In this document: in pieces, positions 27,201-35,652 of the stretch
Layout: each line of letters begins with the position of its first letter
How positions within the stretch are numbered: position 1 is the stretch's first letter
Source: Paenibacillaceae bacterium
Lineage (GTDB): Bacteria; Bacillota; Bacilli; Paenibacillales; Paenibacillaceae
Assembly (NCBI GenBank): GCA_004134985.1
Contig: REGQ01000038.1
Coordinates: forward strand, 12,202-56,220
Reading direction: 5' to 3'
DNA: 44,019 nt
Notes under the pieces: model-generated
Databases searched by the model: none
Told to the model about the DNA's origin: nothing
What the model saw: the letters and a program-made list of their open reading frames with translations, nothing else
Position numbers and translations under genes: made by a program

Positions 27201-28044
27201 CACGGTGCAGAAGCAGCAGCCAGCGAACCAACTGCTTCCTGGCAAAGAACAATATCTGAGTCCAGTATTTACCTTGACTGCGGATAGCGGCGAAGCGTTG
27301 CTCAAACCGATCAGGCTGGACTTGAAATTTGATCCGGCTCTGCTCAAAGAAAATCAGCAAGCAGCGGTATTTCAATTCGATGAGAAAACGAAGGTTTGGG
27401 TGGAACTCGAAGGCGAGGCAGCCGAAGATCACATTACAGTGGACGTTGAGCAGTTGTCTAGAATTGCGGTGTTTGCGGTTGAACGGCGAGATACTGCACA
27501 GCCACAGGTTCAACTGACCGATATTGCCGGACACTGGGCAGCATCATATATCCAGCGTGCGGTGGAGGGACAACTCGTCAATGGCTATCCGGACGGCAGC
27601 TTCAGGCCTGACGCGCCGATTACCCGGGCGGAACTCATTTTGATTACGATTGGGGCACTTGGGGAAGAAGAAGCGGATCAGCCGCTGGCGTTTCGAGATA
27701 GCGACAACATCGGCGCCTGGGCGAAACGAGCGATTGCTCAAGCAGCTGCATCAGGAATCATCAGCGGTTACAAAGACGGCAGCTTCCGGCCGAATGCACC
27801 GGTCACCCGCGCAGAGTTGGCGACGATTATTGCCCGGGCTTTCGGGCTAACTGAGGAGCAGCATACAGCAGCAGACATTGCGGACTATGACGACATTCCG
27901 CGCTGGGCGCAAGAGGCAGTTGCCAATGCGCTAAGCGGGGGCATCATCACTGGCCGCGAAGACAACAAGTTTGAGCCTGACGCCCCGGCAACCCGGGCAG
28001 AAGCCATTGTCGCCTTGTTGAAGACGCTGGAGCAGCGTCAATAA
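24271..28044 (+). CDS. SLH-anchored beta-helix and FN3 surface protein
   Basis: 1257 residues from the ATG at 24271; the ribosome binding site GGAGGG at 24256-24261 is partly made by the MITE target duplication. A signal peptide (1-36, SAARA cleavage) is followed by a beta-helix domain paralogous to the previous protein, an Ig-like domain (VQWFKGTSPIAGNADD), a Big_2-like domain (about 540-620) and three FN3 domains (about 625-710, 720-815 and 818-908). A beta-sandwich region (about 945-1075) precedes three SLH domains (about 1080-1135, 1139-1195 and 1204-1257) with FRPDAPITRAEL, FRPNAPVTRAEL and FEPDAPATRAEA motifs. SLH domains bind pyruvylated cell-wall polymer, so the protein is displayed on the surface. 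It probably binds polysaccharide. Confidence 0.9.
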   Translation: MKTSKKRPQAYRLLSILVGIAVILNVLAAAPSAARADEAKTTLDIAKGNIVIDNNSITGKQPDGTNVTAANPNGYIIISSSTAITSNSVVIRGGVEHTVILDNVTIKRSDYNSVAPVSLTGTGTKVNLILKGANTLQIGNGATHRPALSVPEGTELVIDTIDGTNSGGTLNAASLGVTAAIGSDKTTAAGKIVIDHGTISAKFAGSNNSNSTAAVIGGGEGQAGGTIIINDGIVVADNYNSVTNSGASIGGGAAPAGYGGKTTHITINGGTIITKVPNSATFDSIGYGKPGESYGDAVRASTTVIVNGGHIYNKNVNGNLTHLLYNRQPVNRDGVSLYLTRITKALEDGNPFADGAAVSVAYGQHNLVTEAISSSRAVHLFLTAGTQDIVITHDNKAYYGKIETTTNTGTQPNSSGTVSRTLKKPIVPVIEVVAGAGTPDEVNFYAGAENTLSVTNLDQVVNNSNYPLVYGVDFTVQWFKGTSPIAGNADDPSKLTVTPAKGETFKARFVAITDGSSKLDSSVTNDSNVQIADWESRIIAFKNLKETYQYSEEIEIETEISAGGGQVTFASSNPAVVEIDPASGALTAKRSGTAVITASVPQDEAAKLSYAEASGTVIVNAIAPSVPTGVTAEAGNAQVAVSFDAPADDGGGDIVSYTVSAWEDEAQAPAGSASGAASPITVSGLTNGVNYTFSVVATNESDSSEPSAHSTSVAPIADLPSAPVNVQATAGDQSASVSFDAPDNDGGSPITGYTVTAWNSATGNADQTAEGAASPITVNGLANGVSYTFTLVAKNVSGNSASSAHSEAITPTDGLTIPSAPTNVIAAAGNRQAVVSFTGSDNDGGSAITGYTVTAWNGATAAGTETGLASPITITGLVNGTVYTFTVAASNQVGRSEESAPSAPVTPVTPTTSPENPVVYYPPAPQTATVPGTGSAAGDSAKAVVTVTAGEAASGGLPDGSIQIAVPAGAASKAFQLTVQKQQPANQLLPGKEQYLSPVFTLTADSGEALLKPIRLDLKFDPALLKENQQAAVFQFDEKTKVWVELEGEAAEDHITVDVEQLSRIAVFAVERRDTAQPQVQLTDIAGHWAASYIQRAVEGQLVNGYPDGSFRPDAPITRAELILITIGALGEEEADQPLAFRDSDNIGAWAKRAIAQAAASGIISGYKDGSFRPNAPVTRAELATIIARAFGLTEEQHTAADIADYDDIPRWAQEAVANALSGGIITGREDNKFEPDAPATRAEAIVALLKTLEQRQ

Positions 28045-28049
28045 ATGTT

Positions 28050-28090
28050 AAAAGCATCCGGAAGCGTTTCGCTTCGGGATGCTTTTTTTA
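28050..28090 (+). terminator. Terminator after the SLH protein
   Basis: AAAGCATCC-GGAAGCG pairs with CGCTTCGGGATGCTTTTTTT, a long GC-rich stem followed by a T run. Confidence 0.92.
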
Positions 28091-28165
28091 GTGCGCCGGT
28101 GCCCCTTGAAATCAAATCTTCCAGGTCTTCGCCCGTATAGTACAATTCAGACCGGGAGCAATAGA

Positions 28166-28618
28166 TCACTCTAGAATCAACTTCACATGAATGGTCTTCA
28201 ACCAATCCTCAACACGCATGCGGCTCCGTGCTTCAATGAAACGGTAATACCGCTCTAACTGCTCGCTGTCGGAATATAACTCATCCTTGAACCTTCGAAA
28301 TATTCTCTTGCCACCGCTCAATATGTGCATCAAAGTGGATTGCAGCTTTTTATCTTCAACCGTTTCTGCAAAATCAACCATGTCGGTATAGCCTTCGTCC
28401 GATTCCCGTATCGGTATCCGAAAGTAAATTATATTAAACCCTTCATCAATGATCTCGCTTAACTCGTCGTCCTCTTCATTTCGTTCAAACGTTTGTAACG
28501 TGACAACATCGCCGGTTTCGATATTCAGGTAGGACATCATTCCTTCAATGTTTAAATCGTAGGCATCCACAACCTCCTGAAACTGCTTCTTGTTCAATTT
28601 AAATTCTTTCATATTCAT
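28166..28618 (-). CDS. UPF0158-like protein
   Basis: A 150-residue cytoplasmic acidic protein. The pattern matches what I recall of UPF0158: an N-terminal beta-strand with LNIETGDVVTLQ, then a C-terminal FRRFKDELYSDSEQLERYYR and MRVEDWLKTI. GGAGGAG lies five bases before the ATG at 28618. Function is unknown across the family. It is divergent from the SNF2 gene, with about 230 bp between. Confidence 0.7.
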   Translation of the reverse strand: MNMKEFKLNKKQFQEVVDAYDLNIEGMMSYLNIETGDVVTLQTFERNEEDDELSEIIDEGFNIIYFRIPIRESDEGYTDMVDFAETVEDKKLQSTLMHILSGGKRIFRRFKDELYSDSEQLERYYRFIEARSRMRVEDWLKTIHVKLILE

Positions 28619-28850
28619 AGGATCTCCTCCGTCTTGTTCAAACAGGCCCGTGTGTTCCGTTTTCTATCCACAGTATAACATAGCCCGCTCCGGTTGTGCT
28701 CATAAGCAGGTTGCGCGAATACAGAACTTTCATCAATGAGAATGCTATTTTTTTAAACGTCTTTGCGATAACCGTAGAAAAGCCGGGTTCAATATGGCAA
28801 AATAGAGACAATACTAGACTATACGAATCAACAGGAAATGAGTGGGATAG

Positions 28851-31532
28851 ATGTCTGAGCATGCGCACAAACAACTTATCGCCGTTCTTCAGCCGCAGGG
28901 GCAATTTGAGCTGGATTGGCAAACGATAGAACAGCCAATTGAAGCGAATGCGCTGAAAGTACAGGATGAAATATATGACCGGTTCAGCAGCCGGGAACCG
29001 GATTTTTTCTTTTGGCTCGCTTTCGCGACCAAAACAGACGGCCTGGCCGAATCTGTGAATTATTTGGCGGTGATCGCATCCGCCTTTCTCAAAGCGCTTG
29101 CTCACCTTCCTAATTTAGAATCGTTAAGAGAGCGTGCAGATGCAGAATTGGGGGAAGAGCAGCGGGGGCAATGGTTGGCCAGCGCGCCGTTTATGCTGGG
29201 CATGGAACACTTGGACGAAGGCTGGCTGGAGAGCGCTTGGCGCTCCTTGCACGATGCTTATGCATGGAAAGTGCAGCGCTCGGAAGGTACGGTTGCGCAA
29301 TTGCTGATGGCCAGCGATCCGTCCATTCAGTTGGCCGGGCGCGTATACTTTCATTTGGTTGAGAACAAGCCCTCCGAGGAACTTCCGTTCTCCTTCATGG
29401 CTACGTACGCCGCAGAAGGGGAACAGAGCGGGAAGCCGCGGCATTTGCCTTTGAAGAATGCGCTGATTGAATATGGCGATAACCAGGCCAAGCTCCTTGA
29501 ACTGCTTGCCACCGTGCAGAAGGCTTCGCTGGGCAGCAGCTTCATTGCGGATTTGGTTGACACCGGAGATATTTTTCACCCGATCGGCCTGATGGCAGAC
29601 GAGGCTTACACGTTTCTCAGAGAAGTGAGCCTGTATGAGGATGCCGGTATTTTGTGCCGAATTCCGAAATGGTGGACAGCGAAATCAACGGCGGTGAAGG
29701 TCAGTGTTAATATAGGGGAGAAGCCCCCGTCTCATTTGGGCGCGGATGCGCTGCTTAATTTTGACGCCAGATTGTGGCTGGGCGGTGAGTCGATCTCCGA
29801 GGAAGAAATCCGCATGCTGCTGTCGGAAGCGGAAGGACTCGTTTTTTTGAAAGGCAAGTGGGTAGAGGTCAATCACAAGCGGCTGCAAGCGGCGCTTCTT
29901 GCTTATGAAAACGCACAGATGAAAATCGGTGGAAGCCAGCAGCTGACAATATCCGAAGCGATGCGGCTGCAACTGCATGCGGGTCAGTCTGCCGATGGTA
30001 TAGAAGAAAGCGTTCAGATCGAAATAACAAACGGGGATTGGCTTGTTTCGTTAAAGGACAAACTGCTGAATCCGGACAAGCTGGAGCTGATCGCCACGGA
30101 GGGGGAAGACTTCCATGCGAACTTGCGCGGCTATCAGGAACGGGGCCTGAGCTGGCTCTACCACTTGAAAACAATGGGACTGGGCGCATGTCTGGCCGAC
30201 GATATGGGGCTTGGCAAAACGGTGCAAGTGATTGCGCTGTTGAACCATATCCGGACTAGGAAGCAGGAGAGGGCGCTGCTCGTTGTGCCTGCTTCGCTGA
30301 TCGGCAACTGGATGGGTGAAATTAAGAAGTTTGCCCCTTCACTGCGTTATTGTGTGTGGCATCCATCGGAGAACAAAGCGATGGGTGCTTCGGAAGCGGA
30401 AACGGATGTGCTCCACAATTATGAACTTGTAATCACAACCTACGGGATGCTGTTGAAATACGGATGGTTGACCGACACGGTATGGGATACGCTCATTTTG
30501 GATGAAGCGCAGGCGATCAAAAATCCGGGCACGAAACAGACAAAACAGGTGAAGAAAATCAAAGCCAATGCCAAAATCGCTATGACGGGCACCCCGATTG
30601 AAAACCGTCTGTCCGACTTGTGGTCGCTGTTTGACTTCTTGAACAAGGGATTGCTCGGTACGGCGAAAGAATTCACTACTTTTACAAAAAGCATGCGGGA
30701 GCGGCCGGATGGCTACCAGCGACTGAAGCAGGCGGTCAGCCCATTTATTCTGAGAAGGCTCAAGACAGACAAAACGATCATCACCGATTTGCCGGATAAA
30801 ATTGAGATGAAAAGCTATGCTGCCTTATCCAAGAAGCAAGCGGTTTTGTACAGCAAGCTGGTTGCAGATTTGCAAAAAAAGCTGGAGTCTGTGGATGAAG
30901 GGATTGAGCGGAAGGGGCTTGTGCTCTCTTCACTGATGAAGTTCAAGCAAATATGCAATCATCCCGATCAGTATTTGGGTCAGCAGGTGTTCGCTGAAGG
31001 GGATAGCGGCAAGTTGGCCAAACTGCGGGAAATATGCGAGACGATTATGGAAAAACGGGAACGGGTACTTGTATTTACCCAGTTTAAGGAGCTTACCGAA
31101 CCGTTGCGTGCCTTTCTGGAGCAAATATTCAACCACAAAGGTTTGGTACTGCATGGCGGGACAGCCGTGACCAAGCGCAAGGATATTGTCGCCGAGTTTC
31201 AGGGGGCGCATTATGTGCCGTTTATGGTTCTATCGATCAAGGCCGGCGGTGTCGGGCTGAATTTGACCAAAGCAAATCATGTCATTCATTTCGATAGATG
31301 GTGGAACCCGGCAGTCGAAAACCAGGCAACAGACCGGGCATTCCGAATCGGTCAGGAAAAAAATGTGATTGTGCATAAATTTATTACGCAAGGTACAATT
31401 GAGGAAAAGATTGATGAAATCATTGAAGGCAAAAGCAAACTGTCCAATGAAATTGTGCCGGATATGCAGGAAAACTGGATCACAGAAATGGATAATGCCC
31501 AGTTGATCGAATTGATGAAGCTTACGAGTTAA
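28851..31532 (+). CDS. SNF2-family DEAD/DEAH-box helicase
   Basis: 893 residues. The first ~400 residues form a bacterial SNF2-associated region. The ATPase core follows: Walker A-like DDMGLGKT (residues 450-457), DEAQ (551-554), TGTPIEN (motif III) and, in the C-terminal lobe, QATDRAFRIGQ (motif VI). It is expected to translocate on double-stranded DNA or remodel nucleoprotein complexes rather than unwind. The start ATG at 28851 has only a weak GGGA-type site upstream. The SWIM zinc-finger gene follows after 33 bp, a common pairing in Firmicutes, so they likely act together. Confidence 0.93.
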   Translation: MSEHAHKQLIAVLQPQGQFELDWQTIEQPIEANALKVQDEIYDRFSSREPDFFFWLAFATKTDGLAESVNYLAVIASAFLKALAHLPNLESLRERADAELGEEQRGQWLASAPFMLGMEHLDEGWLESAWRSLHDAYAWKVQRSEGTVAQLLMASDPSIQLAGRVYFHLVENKPSEELPFSFMATYAAEGEQSGKPRHLPLKNALIEYGDNQAKLLELLATVQKASLGSSFIADLVDTGDIFHPIGLMADEAYTFLREVSLYEDAGILCRIPKWWTAKSTAVKVSVNIGEKPPSHLGADALLNFDARLWLGGESISEEEIRMLLSEAEGLVFLKGKWVEVNHKRLQAALLAYENAQMKIGGSQQLTISEAMRLQLHAGQSADGIEESVQIEITNGDWLVSLKDKLLNPDKLELIATEGEDFHANLRGYQERGLSWLYHLKTMGLGACLADDMGLGKTVQVIALLNHIRTRKQERALLVVPASLIGNWMGEIKKFAPSLRYCVWHPSENKAMGASEAETDVLHNYELVITTYGMLLKYGWLTDTVWDTLILDEAQAIKNPGTKQTKQVKKIKANAKIAMTGTPIENRLSDLWSLFDFLNKGLLGTAKEFTTFTKSMRERPDGYQRLKQAVSPFILRRLKTDKTIITDLPDKIEMKSYAALSKKQAVLYSKLVADLQKKLESVDEGIERKGLVLSSLMKFKQICNHPDQYLGQQVFAEGDSGKLAKLREICETIMEKRERVLVFTQFKELTEPLRAFLEQIFNHKGLVLHGGTAVTKRKDIVAEFQGAHYVPFMVLSIKAGGVGLNLTKANHVIHFDRWWNPAVENQATDRAFRIGQEKNVIVHKFITQGTIEEKIDEIIEGKSKLSNEIVPDMQENWITEMDNAQLIELMKLTS

Positions 31533-31565
31533 TTCGATAAGGACAGGAGAGGAGGATGTGTAAGT

Positions 31566-32315
31566 ATGCCTTTTTATAGCGATTTTCCTGAATATGTCCC
31601 GGTTGCCGAACGCAGGCAGAAGGCAGACAACGCAGTCGAGAAATTAAGAAAGAAAGATGCAGGCATATCACCGGTCCGAATTACAGGAAGAACGATTGCC
31701 AGCACCTGGTGGGGCAAATCCTGGTGCAACAATCTGGAGAGTTATGCGGACTATTCCAACCGTATTGCCCGAGGGCGCAGTTATGTCCGTCACGGGGCTG
31801 TGCTCGATCTGAAGCTCGTAGAAGGCGAAGTGGCGGCACTTGTTCAGGGAAGCGGATCAAAGCCATATAAGGTGGGGGTCAAGATAAGTGCTCTCCCGGC
31901 TGTCACATGGGAAGAAATGGTCAAGGCTTGCTCGGGAAAAATCGAATCGCTGCAGGAACTGGCCGAAGGAAAGCTGCCGAAGGCGCTCGCCGGTCTTTTC
32001 ACGATCAAGGGGGAGGGGCTGTTCCCGTCGCCCAAGGAAATCAGCTTTAGCTGCAGTTGCCCTGACGGGGCCGATATGTGCAAACATGTCGCTGCGGTGC
32101 TCTATGGCATTGGAGCGAGGCTGGATGAAGACTCCGGCTTGCTTTTTGCTATGCGAAGTGTCAATAAAAGTGAACTGATTACCAGCTCTGTTGCTGCCAA
32201 ATCGCAGGGGATGCTGGACAAATCCAAAGGCAGAAGACGGCGGACGATTGCGGATGCCAATCTTTCAAATGTATTTGGCATTGACATCGAATCCGATGAT
32301 AACAAGGAAAAATAA
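31566..32315 (+). CDS. SWIM zinc-finger protein
   Basis: A 249-residue protein with a CxCx(n)CxH SWIM motif: Cys163, Cys165, Cys172 and His174 (CSCPDGADMCKH). The N-terminal half has a WWGKSWCNNLE segment typical of the SWIM proteins paired with SNF2 helicases. GAGGAGG is well spaced before the ATG. It presumably binds DNA or recruits the helicase. The C-terminus contains a basic KSKGRRRR stretch. Confidence 0.9.
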   Translation: MPFYSDFPEYVPVAERRQKADNAVEKLRKKDAGISPVRITGRTIASTWWGKSWCNNLESYADYSNRIARGRSYVRHGAVLDLKLVEGEVAALVQGSGSKPYKVGVKISALPAVTWEEMVKACSGKIESLQELAEGKLPKALAGLFTIKGEGLFPSPKEISFSCSCPDGADMCKHVAAVLYGIGARLDEDSGLLFAMRSVNKSELITSSVAAKSQGMLDKSKGRRRRTIADANLSNVFGIDIESDDNKEK

Positions 32316-32343
32316 CTTGAACAAGCAGAGGGTGAACAACGTT

Positions 32344-32814
32344 ATGGCGCCGGTACAATTAAACGAGCTTGAGCAACAATTGAAAACAAGCGGAGCCATT
32401 GTCTGGCATGCCGGCCATCAGGTGGCTGAACAGTGGATTGAGGATGCGGAGAAATCACTGTCGCTCAAGCTCCCGCATTCCTACAAGTGGTGGCTTCGCC
32501 AGTTTGGTGACGGGATGATTGACGGCTCGCACATTTTCACGCTGGCACCGCCGCAATTTCGCGAGGATGCAGATTGCGATCTTGTTTACATGCATGAATT
32601 GAACATGACCCATGGAGTTGCGGATGCAGACAAGCTGTACATTTTTCAACCGGACACGGACGAGTGCTACTATTTCGACCTCACAGCCTACAATCAAGAT
32701 ACATTGGAATATCCGGTGATGCGGGAAGATTTGGCTCAGGAAACAGTCGATCGCTTTGCAGAATCGTTCGCACAATTTTTGCAGAAGCAAATGGCCATAT
32801 TCAAGTCGTCATAG
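32344..32814 (+). CDS. SMI1/KNR4 (SUKH)-like protein
   Basis: 156 residues from the ATG at 32344; GAGGGTGA at 32328-32335 supports it over upstream in-frame codons that overlap the SWIM gene. The pattern of a helix, SLSLKLPHSYKWWLRQFGDG, then strands around YIFQPDTDECYYFDL matches SUKH domains. SUKH proteins are often immunity proteins for polymorphic toxins, but no toxin gene is seen nearby. It follows the SWIM gene by 28 bp and may be co-transcribed. Confidence 0.75.
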   Translation: MAPVQLNELEQQLKTSGAIVWHAGHQVAEQWIEDAEKSLSLKLPHSYKWWLRQFGDGMIDGSHIFTLAPPQFREDADCDLVYMHELNMTHGVADADKLYIFQPDTDECYYFDLTAYNQDTLEYPVMREDLAQETVDRFAESFAQFLQKQMAIFKSS

Positions 32815-32944
32815 TTCTGCCCTGTTCAGCAAGCCGGAAATTGCAGATAATCGTACCAGAGATAAGGCAAGCAATCAGCCGTATCAGCCGAGATTCAACA
32901 ATAAGCAGTTGGAACGCAACTGCGACCGGTAGGAGGGGCAGACA

Positions 32945-33724
32945 ATGAAGGAGTATTCAAAGGAACAAATCAGAGCCAAACTGCAAGAGATCGAGCAAGA
33001 GGAGCAGGTCCGCATCGTCTATGCTTGCGAATCAGGCAGCAGGGCGTGGGGATTTCCTTCCAAGGACAGCGATTACGATGTCAGATTTATCTATGTGCGG
33101 AAACCGGAATGGTATCTGTCCATTTTCACCAGGCGGGATGTCATTGACCGGCCGATCGACAGTCTGCTGGATATAAACGGCTGGGATTTGAAAAAAGCGT
33201 TGAACCTGTTCCGGAAATCGAATCCGCCGCTGTTGGAGTGGCTGCAGTCTCCCATTGTCTATTCGGAAGAGGGGGCGACTGCAGCGTGGATTCGCAGCAT
33301 ATCGCCGCTCACCTTTTCCCCGAAGGCCTGCCTCTATCATTACTTGCATATGGCCAAAGGGAACTTTCGGGATTACTTGCAAGGCGAGCAGGTTAATATC
33401 AAAAAGTATTTCTACGTGCTGCGTCCGGTATTGGCCTGCTTGTGGATTGAGCGATATAACACGCTGCCACCGGTGGCGTTCCGTGAACTGCTTGACCGTA
33501 TGCTGGATGAGGGGACGGAGCTGAAGGCGGTCATCGAAACGCTGCTAGCCCGCAAAATTGCCGGGGATGAACTGGATTACGAGCCGCAAATTCCGCTGAT
33601 CAATCAGTTTTTGAATGAGCAAATAACCGCGCTTGAGCGCGCGGCGACAGACATGACAGCCAGGGCGGCCGATCAGGACGAGCAGCTGGATGAGCTGTTT
33701 CGGGCAGCGTTGAAGGAAATCTAA
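32945..33724 (+). CDS. RlaP/YcgL-like nucleotidyltransferase
   Basis: A 259-residue protein of the DNA-polymerase-beta superfamily. The signature is G31-S32 followed by D43-x-D45 in SDYDVRFIY, the metal-binding aspartates, with a long helical C-terminal half. It resembles B. subtilis YcgL and Pfam Nuc-transf (RlaP), which in other bacteria sits with RNA ligase. No ligase gene is nearby. GTAGGAGGGG is correctly spaced before the ATG at 32945. The activity has not been shown for this subgroup as far as I know. Confidence 0.83.
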   Translation: MKEYSKEQIRAKLQEIEQEEQVRIVYACESGSRAWGFPSKDSDYDVRFIYVRKPEWYLSIFTRRDVIDRPIDSLLDINGWDLKKALNLFRKSNPPLLEWLQSPIVYSEEGATAAWIRSISPLTFSPKACLYHYLHMAKGNFRDYLQGEQVNIKKYFYVLRPVLACLWIERYNTLPPVAFRELLDRMLDEGTELKAVIETLLARKIAGDELDYEPQIPLINQFLNEQITALERAATDMTARAADQDEQLDELFRAALKEI

Positions 33725-33769
33725 AACGCCACGCCACGAATTTTGGAGAAGATCATTGTGTCGACAGTA

Positions 33770-33795
33770 TCAAGCACTGATTTAGGAGTTGAGCC
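33770..33795 (+). mobile_element. Solo MITE family A terminus
   Basis: TCAAGCACTGATTT followed by a GG..TTGAGCC end matches the right end of copy 2 (37429-37454) at 23 of 26 positions. No interior or left end is seen nearby, so it is a decayed fragment. Confidence 0.65.
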
Positions 33796-33833
33796 GGATT
33801 TCAAGAGGTTAAATAAACGTTTGTGAGGTTGTT

Positions 33834-34565
33834 ATGGAATATAAATATGAAACAGTGTCAAGAAGCTTTGAAGATTTTGCAAGCGGGAAGGTATTGTTTA
33901 ACGCACGGGGAACGACGTCTTTCCCGGTTCGGTTGGGAAGTGAAATCTATCTCCGGGCCAAGTCCTATCTTCGGAGCACAGGAAATAAGGACAGAATCAC
34001 CCTTTATGACCCATGCTGCGGCGGCGCGCATTTGTTAACGGCAATTGGTATTTTGCATGGCCATGATATGAAGCGGATGATTGGATCGGACATTGAGCCG
34101 GATGTAGTCGAAGTGGCGATAAGAAACCTGGGGTTAATTAATCTCGATGGAATAAACGCTCGGATGGAACAATTAACGCAAATGGTTAATGAGTTCGGTA
34201 AGGATTCACATCGGCAGGCGGTTGAAAGTGCAAGGCGCTTAAAGGAGCAAATTGTGCAAAGAAATACCACGCTCACGGCGACATGTTTCCAAGCTGATGC
34301 GACTGCAGAAGCAGAATATGATGACAGAAGTTTGGGAGCAGTGGATATGGTCATCACCGACCTTCCCTATGGAAATATGGTAAAGTGGACTAGCGACAGC
34401 GCTAACCCGGCGGAGAAATTGCTTGAAAATCTTTTGCCCCGCTTATCTTCTGATGCCGTCGTTGCCGTAATTGCTGATAAAAAACAGGTTATTCAAAATG
34501 CCAATTATAAGCGGCTGCAAAAGTTCAAGATCGGGAAGAGACAGGTTGTTTTTTTGCAAAAATAA
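33834..34565 (+). CDS. AviRa-like rRNA methyltransferase
   Basis: A 243-residue Rossmann-type methyltransferase. The SAM-binding region is DPCCGGAHLLT (residues 59-69) with GSDIEPDVVE next, and the catalytic-type motif is DLPYG (176-180). The RARGTTSFPVRLGSEIYLRAK start resembles AviRa of avilamycin producers, which methylates 23S rRNA G2535. Whether this protein confers antibiotic resistance or modifies another base cannot be told. The site before the ATG (GAGG) is weak. Confidence 0.78.
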   Translation: MEYKYETVSRSFEDFASGKVLFNARGTTSFPVRLGSEIYLRAKSYLRSTGNKDRITLYDPCCGGAHLLTAIGILHGHDMKRMIGSDIEPDVVEVAIRNLGLINLDGINARMEQLTQMVNEFGKDSHRQAVESARRLKEQIVQRNTTLTATCFQADATAEAEYDDRSLGAVDMVITDLPYGNMVKWTSDSANPAEKLLENLLPRLSSDAVVAVIADKKQVIQNANYKRLQKFKIGKRQVVFLQK

Positions 34566-34618
34566 GCATGTCGTTTAAGCATACGCTCGATACGTGTATT
34601 GCTGTTTCGCGCAGCGAA

Positions 34619-34647
34619 GACTCCTCTGTTCAAGGGAAAGAGGAGTC
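34619..34647. terminator. Terminator-like hairpin between convergent genes
   Basis: GACTCCTCT pairs with AGAGGAGTC around a 11-base loop, followed by GTTT. It sits between the AviRa-like gene and the convergent secreted protein. Confidence 0.55.
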
Positions 34648-34672
34648 GTTTAAACGCGGAAGTGCCGGCTTG

Positions 34673-35182
34673 CTATCGTCGCAGCACTTTCCAGAAATAC
34701 AGGAGCGTCAGCACCACAACGATGACGAATAGTACTGCAATGCTGCCGACCGCGATCGAGCCGGCAAATCCCGGGCTGAAGTCATAGTCATCGCTCAGCG
34801 CAATTTCTTTGCCTTCGAGAAATGTCAGCTGCTCTTGTGCCTCTGACACATTCGCCATCGGCGCACATAATGGGTTTACCCATTTTCCTTTATCTTTGTT
34901 AAGGAAAAGCAAGTATTCCTCCCCAGCTTTGCTCGTTCCCCACGTCATGTCCTCCGAAGCCGTTATATGGCGCTCCTCGACACCTTTAAAACTTCGGGAT
35001 ACGCTGATTTTAATACGGTTGTCTTTCATTCCCTTTTTCACAGATTCTACTTTACCGATAATAACAGCATCATATCGTTCGTAGGCGGTCTCTATCGTGG
35101 GCCATTCGGCACAGGAAAGTGCAGAAGCGCTGGCCGGGCTTAGCAACAAAGTAAGAATTAAAATAAATGCGATTTTTTTCAA
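34673..35182 (-). CDS. Secreted TIMP/NTR-like protein with C-terminal membrane anchor
   Basis: 169 residues from a TTG at 35182, with AAGGGGGG upstream. A signal peptide (SPASASA cleavage) is followed by LSCAEWPTIETAYERYDAVIIGKVESV, the start of a netrin/TIMP-like OB fold with two cysteines. A C-terminal membrane segment is at about 143-165, followed by basic residues. It would be anchored outside the cell facing the wall. Function is not known. Confidence 0.72.
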   Translation of the reverse strand: MKKIAFILILTLLLSPASASALSCAEWPTIETAYERYDAVIIGKVESVKKGMKDNRIKISVSRSFKGVEERHITASEDMTWGTSKAGEEYLLFLNKDKGKWVNPLCAPMANVSEAQEQLTFLEGKEIALSDDYDFSPGFAGSIAVGSIAVLFVIVVVLTLLYFWKVLRR

Positions 35183-35356
35183 CGAATCATCCCCCCTTCT
35201 CATATAATTGACGATAAAAGGAAATAAAAGTTGCAGCCAAAGGGGTGCAGGGAGGGATTCCTATTCATGCCGGCAGCTTGATTTTACATTATGTATGTCT
35301 TGCTGCGGGTGAGCGCCGCGGCGGATAAAGTGCCGCGACGCATCCCGACCTATGCG

Positions 35357-35542
35357 CTAGTTGCTCTCCATCTTCGTCCACTTCCGATTGTGGTTGGAGG
35401 TTTCCGGGAAACGCTCGCCAGCGTTCAGGCTAATTTTTTGCGGGTTCTGAATGCCCATAATGTAGTCTTTTTCACCAATTTCAATATAGTGGGCGGTGTT
35501 CGGCGCTTTTTCACCCGGTCTGAATTCGGTTTTTTCACCCAT
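35357..35542 (-). CDS. YjzC-like small protein
   Basis: 61 residues (MGEKTEFRPGEKAPN..., ending in RFPETSNHNRKWTK). The FRPGEKAPN and ERFPETSNHNRKWT segments match the YjzC family of short Bacillales proteins. GGAGGTGA six bases before the ATG is a strong ribosome binding site. Function is unknown. Confidence 0.85.
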   Translation of the reverse strand: MGEKTEFRPGEKAPNTAHYIEIGEKDYIMGIQNPQKISLNAGERFPETSNHNRKWTKMESN

Positions 35543-35652
35543 CGATGCTCACCTCCATTCGTCTGCATGTTATTGTTTGCCAAAGCAAAGCAATTCATGA
35601 CAACGAATTCTGACTAGTGGTTGCCATGCTCCGCAATCAAAAACAAAGGGGG

